Shown here: piece after piece, positions 63,374 to 64,000 of the stretch | Layout: each line of letters begins with the position of its first letter | How positions within the stretch are numbered: position 1 is the stretch's first letter | The notes under the pieces: model-generated | The model's input: only the letters and a program-made list of their open reading frames with translations | Told to the model about the DNA's origin: nothing | Database searches by the model: none | Position numbers and translations under genes: made by a program | Assembly (NCBI RefSeq): GCF_015291705.1 | Contig: NZ_CP030050.1 | Location: forward strand, 6,014,001 to 6,078,000 | Length of the DNA: 64,000 bases | From: Bradyrhizobium arachidis | GTDB lineage: Bacteria > Pseudomonadota > Alphaproteobacteria > Rhizobiales > Xanthobacteraceae | Reading direction: 5' to 3'

Positions 63374-64000
63374 ATGAGAAACTGGAAAGCGTATTTGCTG
63401 GCCACGGCTGCCATCGGCACTTGCGGCCTGGCTGCGCCGGCTCAAGCTCAGCTGGTTTACGCGGGAGGTGCGTCGTTCCCTGCACCGGTGTATCGCTATC
63501 TCTTTGACTGCCATTCGGTGCAAGTCGACGGTAACCCCGGCGGCCCGACCTGGCCGTACCCCGGTGGTGCGTTCGAGCCCGCCTATCCGATCCACCCGTC
63601 GTGCCCGAGCGCGACTGGCGACTTCAGCGGCCTGTTCATGCAGATCCTCTACGTTCCGGTTGGCTCCGGCGGTGGCAAGCGCGCGCTGATCGCTCATGAC
63701 GGCTCTTCCAACGCGACCGGTTTCGGTGCTGCGCCCGCCGTTCACCTGCCGATCGTCTCGAGCTGGATTCCCGGCTGGACCGACAAGTACGGCTATCCGT
63801 CCGTGCAGTTCGTCGGCAGCGACGACGTCTGGAATGCGACCGACGCGACCAACTACGTCAACTCCGGCAACCAGGCCAAGTACGGCAATATCATTCAGAT
63901 GCCGGCCATGGCTGGCGCTGTCGTGATCGCGTTCAACGGCAACGACGGCAACGGCACGCCGCTCAACATCCAGAACTCGGTTCCGGCCGGCGCTACCGCC
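63374..64000 (+). CDS. PstS-like substrate-binding protein (5' part, runs off the edge)
   Basis: 209 codons before the window ends. Signal peptide about 1-26 ('MRNWKAYLLATAAIGTCGLA'). The start of the mature protein 'YAGGASFPAPVYRYLFDC' and 'GSGGGKRALIAHDGSSNATG', 'FVGSDDVW', 'QMPAMAGAVVIAFNG' match the phosphate-binding-protein PstS/DING fold. CAGGAG stands 6 to 8 bases before the ATG. Whether it binds phosphate is not shown; no ABC transporter genes are visible. Located beside the exopolysaccharide genes, it may be a secreted structural or scavenging protein. Confidence 0.75.
   Translation, partial: MRNWKAYLLATAAIGTCGLAAPAQAQLVYAGGASFPAPVYRYLFDCHSVQVDGNPGGPTWPYPGGAFEPAYPIHPSCPSATGDFSGLFMQILYVPVGSGGGKRALIAHDGSSNATGFGAAPAVHLPIVSSWIPGWTDKYGYPSVQFVGSDDVWNATDATNYVNSGNQAKYGNIIQMPAMAGAVVIAFNGNDGNGTPLNIQNSVPAGATA

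Overview
The window reads as one contiguous stretch of chromosome from a Bradyrhizobium-like alphaproteobacterium (Nitrobacteraceae, Rhizobiales). The basis is high GC with strong third-position GC, gene families and neighbourhoods typical of that group (clpS-clpA, phasin, MipZ, DUF1489, BTLCP, HWE kinase, many 60-70 residue Bradyrhizobium-type small proteins), PhaR-like TGC-N3-GCA sites, and two interspersed repeat families I associate with Bradyrhizobium/Rhodopseudomonas. Species cannot be assigned from sequence alone. I saw no tRNA, rRNA, CRISPR array, prophage or intact insertion sequence.

Layout. 0.2-20.4 kb is mostly housekeeping: DHA2-type MFS exporter, clpA and clpS, a TadG-like vWA pilus protein, a phasin behind two PhaR-like sites, a SPOR-tailed D-Ala-D-Ala carboxypeptidase, a membrane J-protein, TehA/SLAC1, a vWA protein, an anchored alpha/beta hydrolase (a third PhaR-like site upstream), mipZ, panC, a ClpP-like periplasmic protein, DUF1489, YidB, a GST and DUF599. 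20.4-23.9 kb is a low-density, partly decayed region: an IS110 transposase remnant, tiny ORFs and an AraC regulator, bracketed by two copies of a 33-bp repeat. 23.9-31.2 kb holds a TolA/TonB-like protein, an aldo-keto reductase, a HigA-like HTH protein, mgtE and two tandem polysaccharide deacetylases.

31.2-34.9 kb is a leftward run with 4-bp gene overlaps: flavodoxin-like protein, thioredoxin-reductase-like flavoprotein and CDF metal exporter, followed by a 16-cysteine copper-storage-like protein and a 62-residue partner. 34.9-46 kb is a signalling and small-protein region: a CheB-CheR-PAS-HWE kinase overlapping a Crp/Fnr gene, a stand-alone CheB divergent from a single-domain response regulator, two tiny membrane peptides, CsbD, a membrane DUF305 protein and a second Crp/Fnr paralogue. 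46-51 kb has a YdeP-type molybdopterin oxidoreductase divergent from fdhD, an isochorismatase-like hydrolase, an ABM monooxygenase and a transglutaminase-like cysteine protease.

51.5-64 kb is an exopolysaccharide locus: a solo transposase-like HTH protein, a Wzc-type BY-kinase, a secreted beta-helix protein, two methyltransferases, Wzy- and Wzx-like membrane proteins, an EpsD-like parvulin and, running off the right edge, a PstS-like secreted binding protein. Together they suggest a Wzx/Wzy-dependent polymer made on a lipid carrier, exported under BY-kinase control and modified in the periplasm. No glycosyltransferase or outer-membrane exporter is visible here, so the locus must continue or be completed elsewhere.
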